Positions 34,572-44,233 of a stretch of 64,000 bases of DNA are shown one piece after another. The stretch comes from Paucidesulfovibrio sp050251775. GTDB taxonomy: Bacteria; Desulfobacterota; Desulfovibrionia; Desulfovibrionales; Desulfovibrionaceae. The number at the start of each line of letters is the position of its first letter. The first letter of the stretch is position 1. The notes beneath the pieces were generated by a model that had not been told where the DNA came from, made no database searches, and worked only from the letters and a program-made list of their open reading frames with translations. A program made the translations under genes and the position numbers. The DNA lies in contig JBFWMD010000010.1 in NCBI GenBank assembly GCA_050251775.1, positions 1-64,000 of the forward strand, written 5' to 3'.

Positions 34572-36230
34572 TCAGGACGGGTCGGGTGCGAGAAACTGGT
34601 CCATGCCGCAACGGCGGCAGCTGTCGCAGCCTTTGTCCGAACAGCCGGGCGAAGGAACAAAGCGCTTGGAGCGTTGCCATTCTTCCCAGAGGTGGGCTTT
34701 GGTCACGCCGATATCAATGACATCCCAGGGCAGGGGCTCGTCAAAGCTGCGCTCCCGATCCAGCCAGTCGGACATGTCTCCGTCCCAGAGGCGCAGGGCC
34801 TTTTTCCAACCGCCGTTATCCGCTGCCAGTTCCACGAAATCGAAGAGGCTCTCGTCCCCGCGGGCCAGCAGCCCTTGGAGGCGGGCCTGGAACGGTTTGT
34901 CGGCTTCAACGCGAAATCCCTTGAGCGGCTTGACGATGTCCCGAAGCATCTTCTGGCGGTTTTCCAGGGCTTCTTCCGTGGCCATGGGCGCCCATTGAAA
35001 AGGCGTGTTCGGCTTGGGGACGAGGCTGCTCGTGCCCAGGGTGAAGCGCATGAACTCCTTCTTCCGCTTCAGGTTCTCGTCGCGGGTGCGGGCCACCTGT
35101 CCCAGAAAGTCAGCCAATTCGGCGTAGTCTTCATCGGTTTCGCCGGGCCAGCCCAGAATGCAATAGCTTTTGAGATGATTGACCCCATGCCGGGCGCACA
35201 AGGCCACCGCGTTGAGGAAATCCGTTTCATCGAGTTTTTTGCTGGCGCTTTGGCGCAGGCGTCGGCTTGGGCCTTCCAGGGCCAGAGTGATGGTCCGAAT
35301 GCCGCATTGACGTAAAAAGGAAAGTAGTTCCTCGGTAACACCGTCCGCGCGGATGGAGGAAAGGGCGAACTTGGTCCCCCGGCTGCGCAGCCAGGTGAGG
35401 AAGGGCAGCAGGTCGGGAAGGTCCGTGAGCGCCGTTCCGATGAGTCCGACCTTGGGCGGATCAGCCAGTTCCACGATCTGTTTCAATTCTTCCATGGAAG
35501 ATTGACGTGGCGGGCGATAGACGAATCCGGCAGCGCAGAAACGGCAGGCGTACGGGCAACCCCGGTTGGCCTCCAGAAGCAACGTGTCGCGAAACACGGC
35601 GTCCGCGCCCGTGAAGCAGGACCAGGCCGGAGCGGACAGGCTCGGCCCTGCGGCCACCACACGGCGCACAGGGGTTTTGGAAATGCCGGGGGCATAGACG
35701 CCGGGCATCCGGGCCACGGCCTTGATCATGTCGGCCTTGGTTCCGCCCGCGAGCCAGATTTCGCGAAAACGGGTAAAAACCTCGGCCATGCCCGCCTCGG
35801 CTTCGCCCACGAAAAAGCAATCGGTCATGGGCGCGAGGGGCGCCGGGTTCATGAAGGCCAGCGGCCCGCCCACCAGAACCAGGGGAAATTCAGGGCGTTC
35901 CTCCCGTCGGGGAGGAACGCCCGCAGCCTTGAGCGCCCGGAGAAGGTGGAGGAGATCCTCCTCGAAGTTCACGCTCAGGGCCAGCACAGGAAACTGGGAG
36001 AGCGGCGTGCCGCTTTCCAGAGTGACGGGCTCCCCTTCGCGCCCCAGGGTGAAGCAGCGTTCCGGGGCCATGCCCGGATCGTCCGCCAGCAGGCGGTACA
36101 CGGCCTGCCATCCCAGGGTGGAGAGGGCCACGGGCCGTTCCATGGGCACCACCAGGGCCGTGGGCAAGCGGCCTCCGGTTTCCCGGGAGGTCGGCTCCGT
36201 CGCGCCGTAGTAAAGGCGGCTGGTGCGCAT
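34572..36230 (-). CDS. Radical SAM protein with extra C-terminal cysteine cluster
   Basis: 552 aa. N-terminal ~200 residues resemble a B12-binding-like domain (LALSVNFEEDLLHLLRAL, VLVGGPLAFMNPAPLAP, FFVGEAEAG); the radical SAM core has the 4Fe-4S motif CPYACRFC and later SYCILGWPGETDEDY. The C-terminus adds CSDKGCDSCRRCG, possibly a second cluster site. The substrate is unknown. It is 30 bp downstream of ftsZ and may be co-transcribed with the division cluster. Confidence 0.85.
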   Translation of the reverse strand: MRTSRLYYGATEPTSRETGGRLPTALVVPMERPVALSTLGWQAVYRLLADDPGMAPERCFTLGREGEPVTLESGTPLSQFPVLALSVNFEEDLLHLLRALKAAGVPPRREERPEFPLVLVGGPLAFMNPAPLAPMTDCFFVGEAEAGMAEVFTRFREIWLAGGTKADMIKAVARMPGVYAPGISKTPVRRVVAAGPSLSAPAWSCFTGADAVFRDTLLLEANRGCPYACRFCAAGFVYRPPRQSSMEELKQIVELADPPKVGLIGTALTDLPDLLPFLTWLRSRGTKFALSSIRADGVTEELLSFLRQCGIRTITLALEGPSRRLRQSASKKLDETDFLNAVALCARHGVNHLKSYCILGWPGETDEDYAELADFLGQVARTRDENLKRKKEFMRFTLGTSSLVPKPNTPFQWAPMATEEALENRQKMLRDIVKPLKGFRVEADKPFQARLQGLLARGDESLFDFVELAADNGGWKKALRLWDGDMSDWLDRERSFDEPLPWDVIDIGVTKAHLWEEWQRSKRFVPSPGCSDKGCDSCRRCGMDQFLAPDPS

Positions 36231-36260
36231 GGGGGTGATCCCGTTTCCCGTCCCTTGCTC

Positions 36261-37517
36261 CTAATCGCTGTTCTTGCGGATGAAGGCCGGAATATCCAGC
36301 TCATCCTGGTCAAAAACAAAGTGTTCTTCGCCCGGACCAGCCATGGCCGCGCGGCGGGATACGCGCTTGGGCGCTTCCTCGATGATCTCGTCATCGCCGT
36401 CGCGGTAGCGCAGGTAGGCTGGAACGTTACGGTTCTGGCCCAGGACGCTGCGATGCACCCGGCGTTTGCCCGTGCCCGCCGCGGGCTCGGCCGCATGGAC
36501 GGTCTTGCCCGAGACCAGGGTCAGGGACTGCTTGGACTGCGTGCGCTCGGCCTTGGCGGCAGCCTGCTCAATGCCAGTGGCGATGACCGTGATGCGCATC
36601 TCGTCCCCGGCGTCCGGATCAAAGACCGTGCCGAAGAAGATTTGGGCGTCCTCGTCCGCTTCGCTGGAAATGATGCTCGCAGCCTCGGCGGCCTCATCAA
36701 TGAGCATGTCCGGCGAGCAGGTGATGTTCATGAGCACGCCCTTGGCGCCCTCGATGGAGACATCCTCCAGCAGCGGGGAGGTGATGGCCATGCGCGCGGC
36801 CTCCTTGGCCCGGCCCTCGCCCGAGGCGAAGCCCGTGCCCATGAGCGCCAGGCCGGAGTTGGACATCACGGCCTTCACGTCCGCGAAGTCCAGGTTGATC
36901 AGGCCATGCACCGTGATCAGGTCCGCGATGCCCTTGGTGGCGTAGTAGAGCACCTCGTCGGCCTTTTTGAGCATGTCGGTAAACGAGGCTTTTTTGGCCG
37001 CGAGCTGGAGCAGGCGGTCGTTGGGAATGGTGATGATGGAGTCCACCACGTCCGAAAGGGCCTGGATGCCGTCCTCGGCCTGGCCCAGGCGGCGCTTGCC
37101 CTCGAAGAAGAAGGGCTTGGTGACCACGCCCACGGTGAGCGCGCCCAGTTCGCGGGCCACCTCGGCCACGACCGGAGCCGCGCCCGTGCCCGTGCCGCCG
37201 CCCATGCCCGCGGTGATGAAGACCATGTCCGCGCCTTCCAGGGCATGGCGGATCTCATCGACGTTTTCCATGGCGGCGTTGCGACCCACATCCGGGTTGG
37301 CGCCCGCGCCCAGGCCCTTGGTCAGTTTCTGGCCAATGTGGATGCGCGTGTCGGCCAGGCTTTTTTCGATGTCCTGGTTGTCCGTGTTGCAGACGATGAA
37401 CTCCACGCCCTTGAGCGCGGACTGGATCATGTTGTTCACGGCGTTTCCGCCGCCGCCGCCGCAGCCGATGACCTTGATCTTGGCACTGGTGTCGTGCTCG
37501 ATCTCAAAATATTCCAT
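36261..37517 (-). CDS. ftsZ: Cell division protein FtsZ
   Basis: Tubulin-like GTPase forming the division ring. GTP motif GGGTGTGAAP (106-115), NTDNQDIEKS, T7 loop LINLDFADVK, and a conserved C-terminal tip LDIPAFIRKNSD for FtsA binding, after a variable linker (~320-405). 418 aa. Last canonical gene of the dcw cluster. Confidence 0.97.
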   Translation of the reverse strand: MEYFEIEHDTSAKIKVIGCGGGGGNAVNNMIQSALKGVEFIVCNTDNQDIEKSLADTRIHIGQKLTKGLGAGANPDVGRNAAMENVDEIRHALEGADMVFITAGMGGGTGTGAAPVVAEVARELGALTVGVVTKPFFFEGKRRLGQAEDGIQALSDVVDSIITIPNDRLLQLAAKKASFTDMLKKADEVLYYATKGIADLITVHGLINLDFADVKAVMSNSGLALMGTGFASGEGRAKEAARMAITSPLLEDVSIEGAKGVLMNITCSPDMLIDEAAEAASIISSEADEDAQIFFGTVFDPDAGDEMRITVIATGIEQAAAKAERTQSKQSLTLVSGKTVHAAEPAAGTGKRRVHRSVLGQNRNVPAYLRYRDGDDEIIEEAPKRVSRRAAMAGPGEEHFVFDQDELDIPAFIRKNSD

Positions 37518-37547
37518 GACGCTCCTCCGTATGTTCCCTGTGCGTTC

Positions 37548-38783
37548 TTATGCGATGTCCGTAAACCACTTCCGCATCCTGCCCAGAATGCGGTTGAACG
37601 TGCCTTCGTCCCGGATGCCGAAAGAGCGGCGGTCCTGGCCCGCCCGCTCCTTTTCACAGCCGAATTTGAGCAGTCCCACGGCCGTGGCGTACTTGGGACT
37701 GTCCACCACGTCGGTGAGCCCGCCGATGGCCGCCGGGTAGCCGATGCGCACTGGTAGGTCGAAGATCTGGTCGGCCAGATCCTGCATGCCCTCGATCATG
37801 GACGTGCCGCCCGTGAGCACCACGCCCGCGGCGATCATTTTCTTGAAACCGGACTTGATCAGCTCCTGGTCCACCAGGGCCAGAATCTCTTCCACCCTGG
37901 GCTCGCAGATTTCCGCGAGCACGCGTTTGGACATGGCCCGGCTTTCCCGGCCGCCCACGCTCGGGACCTCGATGAGTTCGTCGTTTTCGATCATGTCGGC
38001 CAGGGCGCAGCCGTGCTTGATCTTGATTTCCTCGGCCGCCTGCATGGGGGTGCGCAGGCCAAAGGCGATGTCGTTGGTCAGGTTGTTGCCGCCCAGCGCC
38101 AGCACCGAGGTATGCTTGATGGAATCGTTGGAGAAGATGGCCAGATCCGTGGTCCCGCCCCCGATGTCCACAATGGCCACGCCGATTTCCCGTTCCTCGT
38201 CCGAGAGCACGGCCTTGGACGAGGCCAGGGATTCGAGCACGATGTCGGCCACATCCAGCCCGGCCCGGTGGCAGGAGCGGATGATGTTCTGGGCCGAAGT
38301 CACCGCGCCGGTGACGATGTGGACCTTGGTCTCCAGGCGCACGCCCGCCATGCCCAGGGGGTCGGCGATGCCGCGCTGGTCGTCCACGATGAACTCCTGG
38401 GGCAGGGTGTGGATCACCTCGCGGTCCAGGGGAATGGCCACGGCTTTGGCCGCTTCAATGACGCGTTCCACATCCTTCTGGGTCACTTCGCCGCCCTTGA
38501 CCGCGATGACCCCGTGGGAATTGAAGCCCTTGATGTGGCTGCCCGCAATGCCCGCGTAAACGGAGCGGATTTCACAGCCCGCCATGAGCTCGGCCTCTTC
38601 CAGGGCCTTTTTGATGCACTGCACGGTCTGCTCGATGTTGACCACCACGCCGCGCCGCAGCCCCGTGGACGGGGCCTTGCCGATGCCGATGATGTCCACG
38701 CCTCTGTCGCTCGGCTCGCCGACGACCGCGCAAATTTTGGTGGTGCCGATGTCCAGTCCGACGACCAGGTCGTTTTTGGCCAT
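37548..38783 (-). CDS. ftsA: Cell division protein FtsA
   Basis: Actin-like ATPase that tethers FtsZ to the membrane. Seen: VVGLDIGTTKICAVVGE, IAGSHIKGFNSHGVI, VAIVDIGGGTTDLAIF, LTGGTSMIEGM, and a C-terminal amphipathic helix region LGRMRKWFTDIA. The frame opens at 38939, but ATG 38783 has AGGAGGAG upstream and gives the normal 411 aa protein. Confidence 0.96.
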   Translation of the reverse strand: MAKNDLVVGLDIGTTKICAVVGEPSDRGVDIIGIGKAPSTGLRRGVVVNIEQTVQCIKKALEEAELMAGCEIRSVYAGIAGSHIKGFNSHGVIAVKGGEVTQKDVERVIEAAKAVAIPLDREVIHTLPQEFIVDDQRGIADPLGMAGVRLETKVHIVTGAVTSAQNIIRSCHRAGLDVADIVLESLASSKAVLSDEEREIGVAIVDIGGGTTDLAIFSNDSIKHTSVLALGGNNLTNDIAFGLRTPMQAAEEIKIKHGCALADMIENDELIEVPSVGGRESRAMSKRVLAEICEPRVEEILALVDQELIKSGFKKMIAAGVVLTGGTSMIEGMQDLADQIFDLPVRIGYPAAIGGLTDVVDSPKYATAVGLLKFGCEKERAGQDRRSFGIRDEGTFNRILGRMRKWFTDIA

Positions 38784-38835
38784 TGACGCTCTCCTCCTGA
38801 TTATCCGGGCTGCGCCCGGTTTCCATCCTGTGTTG

Positions 38836-39669
38836 TCAGTGCGTTTTTTCGACCCACACCTTGCCGCCCGAAGCGGTGATGCGCCGCACGCCGTCCATTT
38901 CGCCGCGCCGCCGGATATCCATGGCAGCGGCGCGCACAAGGCGAAGTTCCGACCGCCAGTCCCGCGCAGTGAAGGACAGGGTCAGGTTCGCGTCGTCCAG
39001 AAACATATCCACCTGCCCGGCGCCGGAAAGCCGCACCCAGGCCAGGGCCGAGCTGGAAAGGGGCAGTCCCCCCCGTTGCAGGGCCTCCAGCATCTCCGGG
39101 AGTTCTCCGACGTGTTGCTGCTCGGCGGCGTCCACATCCAGCACCGGAAGGGATTGGAAGTCCGCCGGAGAAACCGCCGCGATCAGGTCTCCGTTTTCGT
39201 CCGCGTAATAGAGTGTTCCGCCTCTGCGGACCCAGTACGCGGGCTTTCTTTCTGTCAGGTTCACGACCAGTCTGCCGGGCAGTTCGCGCCGCACCGAGAC
39301 GTTGGCCACCCAGGGATTCTTGGCCAGCAACGCCTCCACACGGCCCACGTTCAAGCCGAGGCAGTTCTGTCCGAGCCGGACCTTGCCCGCCAGGAGCACA
39401 TCTCCGTAAGAGAGGCGCTCGTTGCATTCCACCCGGATTTCCTCCAGGGCAAAGGCGTCCGTGGTCGTGACCCAGCGATACCCGAAGAACAGTCCGGCCA
39501 TGAGCGCGGTCAGAAAAACGAACCCGCCCAGCAGGAGCATTCCGCGCCGCAACAGCGGCGACGACGACCCGGAAAGGCCGCTGCTCCGGGAACCCCGGTA
39601 GCGGTTGGAGCGCTGTTTGAGCGCGCGGCTCCCGCTGTTCAGGTAGCTCGGACCGAGGTTTGGGCTCAT
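38836..39669 (-). CDS. ftsQ: Cell division protein FtsQ
   Basis: 277 aa bitopic protein: basic cytoplasmic N-terminus rich in Ser/Arg, one membrane helix (~44-68, GMLLLGGFVFLTALMAGLFFGY), POTRA domain beginning FALEEIRVECNERLSYGDVL with GLNVGRVEALLAKNPWVANVSVRRELPGRLVV, then the beta domain. ATG 39669 overlaps the murB stop by 4 bp (ATGA). The larger frame to 40353 is murB shadow. Confidence 0.92.
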   Translation of the reverse strand: MSPNLGPSYLNSGSRALKQRSNRYRGSRSSGLSGSSSPLLRRGMLLLGGFVFLTALMAGLFFGYRWVTTTDAFALEEIRVECNERLSYGDVLLAGKVRLGQNCLGLNVGRVEALLAKNPWVANVSVRRELPGRLVVNLTERKPAYWVRRGGTLYYADENGDLIAAVSPADFQSLPVLDVDAAEQQHVGELPEMLEALQRGGLPLSSSALAWVRLSGAGQVDMFLDDANLTLSFTARDWRSELRLVRAAAMDIRRRGEMDGVRRITASGGKVWVEKTH

Positions 39670-40562
39670 GGCAGAACAATGACCTCCGTTTCCAACGCAA
39701 TGCCGAACCGATCCCGCACGGCGGCCCGGCCTGTCTCCAGAAGTTCCAGGGCCTGGGAAGCGGTCCCCTGGCCGAGGTTCACAAGAAAATTGGCGTGCAG
39801 TTCGGAAAAAGCCATGCCCCCGAGGCGCTTTCCGCGCATTCCGGCCTGATCCAGCAGCTTCCCGGCGCGGTGGCCTTCCGGGTTCTTGAACACGCAGCCC
39901 GCGCTCCAGGCAGTGACAGGCTGGGTGACGCGCTTGCGGGCCATGGTGTAGCGCATGGCCGCGCGAACCTTGTCCGGCAACGAGGGCTGGAGCCGCAACT
40001 CCACCTCCCAGACCAGATAAAACGGGTCCGGCGAACACATCTCCCCGCCCAGGGAGAAGCGGCGGTAGCCGAAACAGCAGGCCGAGGCATCCACCCAGTT
40101 CAATCCCTCTTCCGGCGTCCAGAGGCGCACGCGGTTGATCACGTCGGCCATGCACGTACCGTAGGAACCCGCGTTCATGGCCACGGCTCCGCCCACGCTG
40201 CCGGGAATGCCTGTGAGGTTTTCCAGGCCGGAAAGCCCGTTGCGCGAGGTCCAGCCGAGCAGCACCGGGAATTTCAGCCCGGCTCCGGTCCGCACCAGCA
40301 CGCAGTTTTCCCCAGGTTCCATCTCCGGTTCGCTCACATTGCCCACGCTGCACAAAACCAGGGGCAAGTCGCCGTCCGCGCAGAGCAGGTTGCTGCCCGC
40401 GCCCAGGGCCAGAAAACGGCCCCCCTCGGTGACCAGCAGCTGGGCAAGATGGTCCAGGTCCGCATCCGCGCGCAGCAGCAACTCGGCCAGGGTGGTTCCC
40501 CCGAGCCGGAGCGTGGTGCGGTCCCGCATGGCGGGGCCAGGTCTGCGGACCTGAAGGCTCAT
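39666..40562 (-). CDS. murB: UDP-N-acetylenolpyruvoylglucosamine reductase
   Basis: FAD enzyme making UDP-MurNAc. Seen: LALGAGSNLLCADGDLPLVL, LSGLENLTGIPGSVGGAVAMNAGSYG, the proton-donor region AGCVFKNPEGHRAGKLLDQAG, and HANFLVNLGQGTA. 298 aa. Starts 2 bp before the murC stop context ends, effectively abutting murC. Confidence 0.95.
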   Translation of the reverse strand: MSLQVRRPGPAMRDRTTLRLGGTTLAELLLRADADLDHLAQLLVTEGGRFLALGAGSNLLCADGDLPLVLCSVGNVSEPEMEPGENCVLVRTGAGLKFPVLLGWTSRNGLSGLENLTGIPGSVGGAVAMNAGSYGTCMADVINRVRLWTPEEGLNWVDASACCFGYRRFSLGGEMCSPDPFYLVWEVELRLQPSLPDKVRAAMRYTMARKRVTQPVTAWSAGCVFKNPEGHRAGKLLDQAGMRGKRLGGMAFSELHANFLVNLGQGTASQALELLETGRAAVRDRFGIALETEVIVLP

Positions 40563-40563
40563 G

Positions 40564-42012
40564 CTACGCTTCCCCCTCTTGGGGCGCGGACGCGTCCGCT
40601 TCGAGATAGTTTTCGCCCACCTGCCAGATGCTGCCTGCGCCGAGCGTCAGGAAGAGGTCGCCAGGAGAGAGCAGCAGGGGCAGTTCCTGTTCAATCTGCT
40701 CGAAATTCTCGTAAAAGGTCACCTTGGTGTCGCTGATCTGGCGGATGCCCTGGGCCAGGGACAGGCCGTTCACGCCGGGAATGGGCGATTCGCAGGCCGG
40801 ATAGATCTCCGTGAGCAGAAGCAGGTCGGCCTTTGTAAAGGCCTTGCAGAATTCGCCGAAGAGCGCCTGGGTCCGGGTGAAGCGGTGGGGCTGGAAGGCC
40901 ACCACAAGCCGCCGGTCCGGGTAGCAGGACTTGGCCGTGTTCAGGGTGGCCATGATTTCCGCCGGGTGGTGTCCGTAGTCGTCCACCACGAGCACGCCCT
41001 TGCGCTCGCCCTTGCGCTCGAAGCGGCGGCCCACCCCGCCGAAATTGGCCAGCCCGCGCAGAATGGCGTCCTTGTCCAGTCCCGCCTCCAGGCTCACGCC
41101 GATGGCGCCCAGGGCGTTGAGGATGTTGTGGTGGCCGGGGTGCGAAAGATTGACCTCACCCCAGAACTCGTCGTCCAGGTAGACGTTGAACACGCTGCGC
41201 AGGCCCGCGCTGATGATCTCGCCGCGCAGGCGGTTCTTCTCGCCGAGGCCGTAGGTCAGAAACGGGCGCTTGATGCGCGGCAAAAGCCGCTGCACGCCGG
41301 GGTCGTCTCCGCAGACGATGTTCATGCCGTAAAAGGGCACGGCGTTCATGAAGTCGGTGAAAGAGTCGTCGATGGCCTGCTGGTCCGCGTAGTGGTCCAT
41401 GTGGTCGCGGTCCACGTTGGTCACGATGGAGATGACCGGGGAGAGCAACAGGAAGGAGCCGTCGGACTCGTCCGCCTCGGCGATGAGGTATTCGCCCTCG
41501 CCCAGGCGCGCGTTGGCGCCGTACGTGTTCAGCCGGCCGCCGATGATCACGGTGGGGTCCAGGTTCGCTTCGGTGAAAATGGTGGCCAGAAGCGAGGTGG
41601 TCGTGGTCTTGCCGTGGGTTCCGGCCACGGCAATGCCAGACTGCAGGCGCATCAGCTCCGCAAGCATTTCCGCGCGGGGGATGATCGGGATGTTCAGCTC
41701 GCGCGCGCGGATCATTTCCGGGTTGTCCTCGGGAATGGCCGTGGACTTGACCACCACGTCCGCGCCTTCGACGTTGTCCGCGCCGTGGCCGATGAAGATG
41801 CTTGCGCCCAGGCGCTGGAGCCGCTTTACCGCCGCGCCTGCGGAAAGATCGGAACCTGTGACCGTGAAGCCCATGTTGATGAGTACTTCGGCGATGCCGT
41901 TCATGCCGGAGCCGCCGATGCCGACCATATGGATGTGGTTGACCCGGCTGCGCATCATGTGCCGCGCAACAGTGGGAGCCAGGTTCACGTTGGGGCCTTG
42001 GGCCGCTGTCAT
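40564..42012 (-). CDS. murC: UDP-N-acetylmuramate-L-alanine ligase
   Basis: Mur ligase adding L-Ala. HMVGIGGSGMNGIAEVL nucleotide-binding start, ATP motif VAGTHGKTTTTSLLA, ADESDGSFL, TNVDRDHMDHY, VVDDYGHHPAEI, and VAFQPHRFTRT. 482 aa. Overlaps murG end by 4 bp. Confidence 0.96.
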   Translation of the reverse strand: MTAAQGPNVNLAPTVARHMMRSRVNHIHMVGIGGSGMNGIAEVLINMGFTVTGSDLSAGAAVKRLQRLGASIFIGHGADNVEGADVVVKSTAIPEDNPEMIRARELNIPIIPRAEMLAELMRLQSGIAVAGTHGKTTTTSLLATIFTEANLDPTVIIGGRLNTYGANARLGEGEYLIAEADESDGSFLLLSPVISIVTNVDRDHMDHYADQQAIDDSFTDFMNAVPFYGMNIVCGDDPGVQRLLPRIKRPFLTYGLGEKNRLRGEIISAGLRSVFNVYLDDEFWGEVNLSHPGHHNILNALGAIGVSLEAGLDKDAILRGLANFGGVGRRFERKGERKGVLVVDDYGHHPAEIMATLNTAKSCYPDRRLVVAFQPHRFTRTQALFGEFCKAFTKADLLLLTEIYPACESPIPGVNGLSLAQGIRQISDTKVTFYENFEQIEQELPLLLSPGDLFLTLGAGSIWQVGENYLEADASAPQEGEA

Positions 42013-43115
42013 GCCTTCCTTCCTTTATGCTTGGCGGCCAGCCGTTCGAGTCGGTTCACGATCTCGGCAGCCGCGTCCGGTCTGGCGAAGCCGCGCGCGG
42101 CTTCGGCCATCCGGTCGAGTTTGTTCGCGTCGCTGAGCAGGCCCAGCACTGTGCCCGAAAGCGTGCCGCCGCCCAGTCCGTCCTGGGGCAGCAAGCGTGC
42201 CGCCCCGACCCGTTCCATGGCCTGGGCATTGCGGGTCTGGTGGTCGTGCGTGGCGTGCGGAAAAGGCACGAACACGCAGGCCCGCCCGGCCGCGGCCGCC
42301 TCGAAGACCGTGCTTGCGCCGGAGCGGCAGAAGATAAGATCCGCTTCGGCATAGGCCGTGGCCATGTCCTCGAGGAAGCCCACAGCCCGGAACTGGGGTC
42401 CGTCCGGATCAAAACCTATGGCCGCGTAGCCCGTGCGCACGCGCTCCAGGTCCGCGGGGCCGGCCTGATGCAGCACCGCGACTCCGGCATCGCGCAGGGT
42501 GGGCAGGGCCTCGATCACGGCGTCGTTGAGCGCCCGCGCGCCCTGGCTGCCGCCGAGTACGAGCAGGTTCCGGCCCCAGGTCCTGGCCGCGCGGCCCACG
42601 GCCGCGATGTCCGCGCGCACGGGATTGCCCGTGACCACGCAGCGGTTCGCCGGGAACCATTTCCGACTTTCCTCGAAAGAAAGATACATTTCGTCCGCAA
42701 AACGGCGCAGAGAGCGGTTGGCAGCACCGGGCACGGAGTTCTGTTCGTGCAAGGCGGCGGGAATTCCGAGCAGGCTCGCGGCCAGCACCGGAGCGAACCC
42801 CGCGTATCCGCCGAAGCCGAGCACGGCGTCGGGCCGGATGCGGCGCATCAGGGCCAGGGATTTGAGCACGGCTCCAGCCAGCCAGAACGGGGCCGAGAGC
42901 TTGCGCAGGCCTGTGCCGAGCACGCCCCGTGCCGGCAGCCGCACGAACTCCAGCCCGGCTCTGGCGGCCAGCGCGCCCTCGGGGCCGCCGCCGCCCGCAA
43001 AGATCACCCGGCATTTGGGGTTGCGTTGCCGCGCTTCCTGGGCCACGGCCAGGGCCGGAAAGATGTGTCCGCCCGTGCCGCCCGTGGTCACGATCAGGGT
43101 TTGCAGCGCGTTCAT
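42009..43115 (-). CDS. murG: UDP-GlcNAc:lipid I N-acetylglucosaminyltransferase
   Basis: Makes lipid II at the inner face of the membrane. Seen: VTTGGTGGHIFPALAVA, GFGGYAGFAPVLAASLLGIPAALHEQNSVPG, VLGGSQGARALND, and CRSGASTVFEAAAAGRACVFVPFPHATHDHQ. 368 aa. ATG 43115 overlaps the ftsW stop by 4 bp; the longer frame to 44027 is ftsW shadow. Confidence 0.95.
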   Translation of the reverse strand: MNALQTLIVTTGGTGGHIFPALAVAQEARQRNPKCRVIFAGGGGPEGALAARAGLEFVRLPARGVLGTGLRKLSAPFWLAGAVLKSLALMRRIRPDAVLGFGGYAGFAPVLAASLLGIPAALHEQNSVPGAANRSLRRFADEMYLSFEESRKWFPANRCVVTGNPVRADIAAVGRAARTWGRNLLVLGGSQGARALNDAVIEALPTLRDAGVAVLHQAGPADLERVRTGYAAIGFDPDGPQFRAVGFLEDMATAYAEADLIFCRSGASTVFEAAAAGRACVFVPFPHATHDHQTRNAQAMERVGAARLLPQDGLGGGTLSGTVLGLLSDANKLDRMAEAARGFARPDAAAEIVNRLERLAAKHKGRKA

Positions 43116-44233
43116 GCCCGCCCCCGTCTGGAGAGGTTCAGGAGCACGCCCACGCACATGAACGAAACGATCAGGCTGGAGCCCCCGTAGCTCATGAAGG
43201 GCATGGGCACGCCCTTGGGCGGAACCGTTCCCAGGACCACGGCCAGATTGAAGAGAAAGCCCAGCGTGATGATCAGGATCATGCCGAAGGCGGTGAAGCG
43301 GTCCTGGAGGTCCTCCTGGAGCAGGGCGATACGCAGGCCCCGGAAGATGATGAAGCCCACCAGCAAAAAGATCAGGGACATGCCCAGAAAGCCCAGCTCC
43401 TCGCCCACCACGGCCATGATGAAATCGTTGTGCGCCTCGGGCAGGAAAAAGAGTTTCTGCTTGCCCGCACCCAGGCCCACGCCCGTGAGTTTGCCCGAGC
43501 CAAAGGCGTAGAGGGACTGCACGAGCTGGTAGCCCTCGTTGCGCGCTACCTTGAAGGGGTCGAGGAACGCGGTCCAGCGCTTGTAGCGGTAGGGTTCCTG
43601 CATGATCAGCAGCCATCCGCCCCAGGCCATGAAGGTGAAGGAGCCGAGCAGATAGGTCAGGCGCGTGCCGCCCACGAGGCACATGAAGAAGAGCAGGGAG
43701 GCCAGGAACGCGGCGCCGCCGAAGTCGGGCTGGGCCAGGAGCAGCACGCAGAGCACGCCCGTGACCAGGAAGGGCGGGAGCATGCCCACGCTCAGGGTCC
43801 GGACTTTTTCCTGCTTGCGCGCGAAGAAGTAGGCCAGATAAAGCACCAGGGCGAACTTGGCGAACTCCAGGGGCTGGAAATTGGCCACGCCCAGGCTCAT
43901 CCAGCGTTTTGCTCCGCCCGCCTTGACGCCCAGGGGCGTGAATGCGCACAGGACAAGGAGCACCGCCGCCACCACGAGCCAGAAATAGGTCAGGTCGTAG
44001 AAGACCACGCGGGGCAGCCGGTAACATCCGTACATCAACAGCGCACCGAGGAGGAAAAACACGGACTGCTTCTTGAAGAAGAAGTATTTGTCTCCGAAGA
44101 ACCGCTCGGCCATGATTCCGCTGGAGGACAGAACCATAATCAGGCCGATGCCCGCCAGAAGCAGCACGGCGATGAGCAGCCAGTAATCCGTGGGGGGGAG
44201 CAGTTTTCCTCCTGCCAGGCGCACGTTCTTCAT
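43112..44233 (-). CDS. ftsW: Lipid II polymerase/flippase-family division protein FtsW
   Basis: SEDS glycosyltransferase of the divisome, about ten membrane helices in 373 aa. Seen: KRWMSLGVANFQPLEFAKFALVLYLA, QPDFGGAAFLASLLFFM, LFFLPEAHNDFIMAVVGEELGF and GVPMPFMSYGGSSLI, which are SEDS signatures. Overlaps murD stop by 4 bp. Confidence 0.95.
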   Translation of the reverse strand: MKNVRLAGGKLLPPTDYWLLIAVLLLAGIGLIMVLSSSGIMAERFFGDKYFFFKKQSVFFLLGALLMYGCYRLPRVVFYDLTYFWLVVAAVLLVLCAFTPLGVKAGGAKRWMSLGVANFQPLEFAKFALVLYLAYFFARKQEKVRTLSVGMLPPFLVTGVLCVLLLAQPDFGGAAFLASLLFFMCLVGGTRLTYLLGSFTFMAWGGWLLIMQEPYRYKRWTAFLDPFKVARNEGYQLVQSLYAFGSGKLTGVGLGAGKQKLFFLPEAHNDFIMAVVGEELGFLGMSLIFLLVGFIIFRGLRIALLQEDLQDRFTAFGMILIITLGFLFNLAVVLGTVPPKGVPMPFMSYGGSSLIVSFMCVGVLLNLSRRGRA

